Source: Oxalobacteraceae bacterium UBA7693
Lineage (GTDB): Bacteria; Pseudomonadota; Gammaproteobacteria; Burkholderiales; Burkholderiaceae_D
Direction: 5' to 3'
Length of the DNA: 5,660 nucleotides
Assembly (NCBI GenBank): GCA_002482715.1
Contig: DLGN01000315.1
Span: 1-5,660, forward strand
Shown here piece by piece: positions 5,205 to 5,660 of the stretch. Both the position numbers and the translations under genes were made by a program. Under the pieces are notes generated by a model, which was not told the DNA's origin, did no database searches, and saw nothing but the letters and a program-made list of their open reading frames with translations. Each line of letters starts with the position of its first letter. Positions within the stretch are counted from its first letter, which is position 1.

Positions 5205-5660
5205 ATGAATAGCCACAACGCCGCTAAAGATAACAACATCGAGGATGCGACGACCAAGCCGCGCAATCCACGACGCTTGCCCGATCAATCTGAATGGACT
5301 TTCGAACTAATAGAACAAGCGCACGAAGAAATCGCGCGCGTCGCCAAAAACTTTCAACTAGATACTTACCCAAATCAATTAGAAATCATCACCGCCGAAC
5401 AAATGATGGATGCCTACGCCTCGGTCGGTATGCCGGTCTCGTACAATCACTGGTCCTTCGGCAAGCATTTTCTATCGACTGAAAAAAGCTATAAGCGCGG
5501 TCACATGGGACTGGCGTATGAGATCGTCATCAACTCAAATCCCTGCATCGCCTACCTGATGGAAGAAAACAGCCTCACCATGCAAACGCTGGTGATCGCC
5601 CACGCCGCCTACGGCCACAATTCCTTCTTCAAAGGTAATTACCTGTTCCGCACCTGGACC
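5205..5660 (+). CDS. spoVR: SpoVR family protein (YcgB), N-terminal part
   Basis: The first 152 codons of a SpoVR/YcgB protein; E. coli YcgB has 510 residues, so about 70% of the gene lies beyond the right edge. After a polar N-terminal extension (1-29), the family core begins at WTFELIEQAHEEIARVAKNF (31-50) and continues with LDTYPNQLEIITAEQMMDAY (52-71), VGMPVSYNHWSFGKHF (74-89), GLAYEIVINSNPCIAYLMEE (102-121) and AHAAYGHNSFFKGNYLFRTW (132-151). These are near-identical to the E. coli stretches I remember. The His/Tyr-rich AHAAYGHNSFF block is striking but no catalytic activity is established. In Bacillus SpoVR affects spore cortex formation; non-sporulating proteobacteria keep it as a stress gene. 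No signal peptide or membrane segment is seen in the part present. It is third in the prkA-yeaH-spoVR order seen in pseudomonads and others; in E. coli ycgB is elsewhere. The extension before WTF is about ten residues longer than in E. coli; the next Met is residue 67, inside the conserved core, so the start holds. Confidence 0.95.
   Translation, partial: MNSHNAAKDNNIEDATTKPRNPRRLPDQSEWTFELIEQAHEEIARVAKNFQLDTYPNQLEIITAEQMMDAYASVGMPVSYNHWSFGKHFLSTEKSYKRGHMGLAYEIVINSNPCIAYLMEENSLTMQTLVIAHAAYGHNSFFKGNYLFRTWT

Overview
The window comes from a Gram-negative bacterium, most likely a beta- or gammaproteobacterium. Three lines point there: the SpoVR, YeaH and PrkA proteins align almost without gaps to the Escherichia coli and Pseudomonas proteins I remember; the leftward gene is a periplasmic tail-specific protease of the Prc type with a Sec signal peptide; and the gap between prkA and yeaH carries GC-rich CCCTCTCCCGC-type palindromes of a kind common in proteobacterial genomes. 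The genus cannot be fixed from the sequence.

Layout: (1) 1-1097, minus strand: the first 365 codons of a prc-like tail-specific protease; the catalytic part runs off the left edge. (2) 1098-1761: a 664-base divergent intergenic region with no convincing gene. It holds the prc ribosome binding site and a candidate prc promoter framed by a 10-bp inverted repeat, some weak hairpins and doubtful short ORFs, and a sigma-S-like -10 element about 100 bases before prkA. (3) 1762-3684, plus strand: complete prkA (yeaG), an AAA+ type protein kinase/ATPase. (4) 3685-3906: an intercistronic spacer with two GC-rich palindromic repeats in opposite orientation, enclosing a smaller inverted repeat (REP-pair/BIME-like). 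(5) 3907-5175: complete yeaH (DUF444, MIDAS-bearing), starting at TTG. (6) 5205-5660: the first 152 codons of spoVR (ycgB), running off the right edge.

prkA, yeaH and spoVR lie in the same direction and form the stress/stationary-phase cluster found in many proteobacteria, here probably one operon with a processing or stability element after prkA. In E. coli yeaG-yeaH is induced by RpoS and nitrogen starvation; a sigma-S-like promoter here would fit that. PrkA (AAA+ ATPase) next to YeaH (a protein with a vWA-like metal-ion site) resembles the general AAA+/vWA partner arrangement of MoxR/RavA-ViaA and magnesium chelatase. That the two act as a physical pair, with SpoVR as a third component, is inference. 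The divergent protease is probably an independent gene. The biochemical role of the prkA-yeaH-spoVR system is still poorly defined, and it is the most interesting content of the window.
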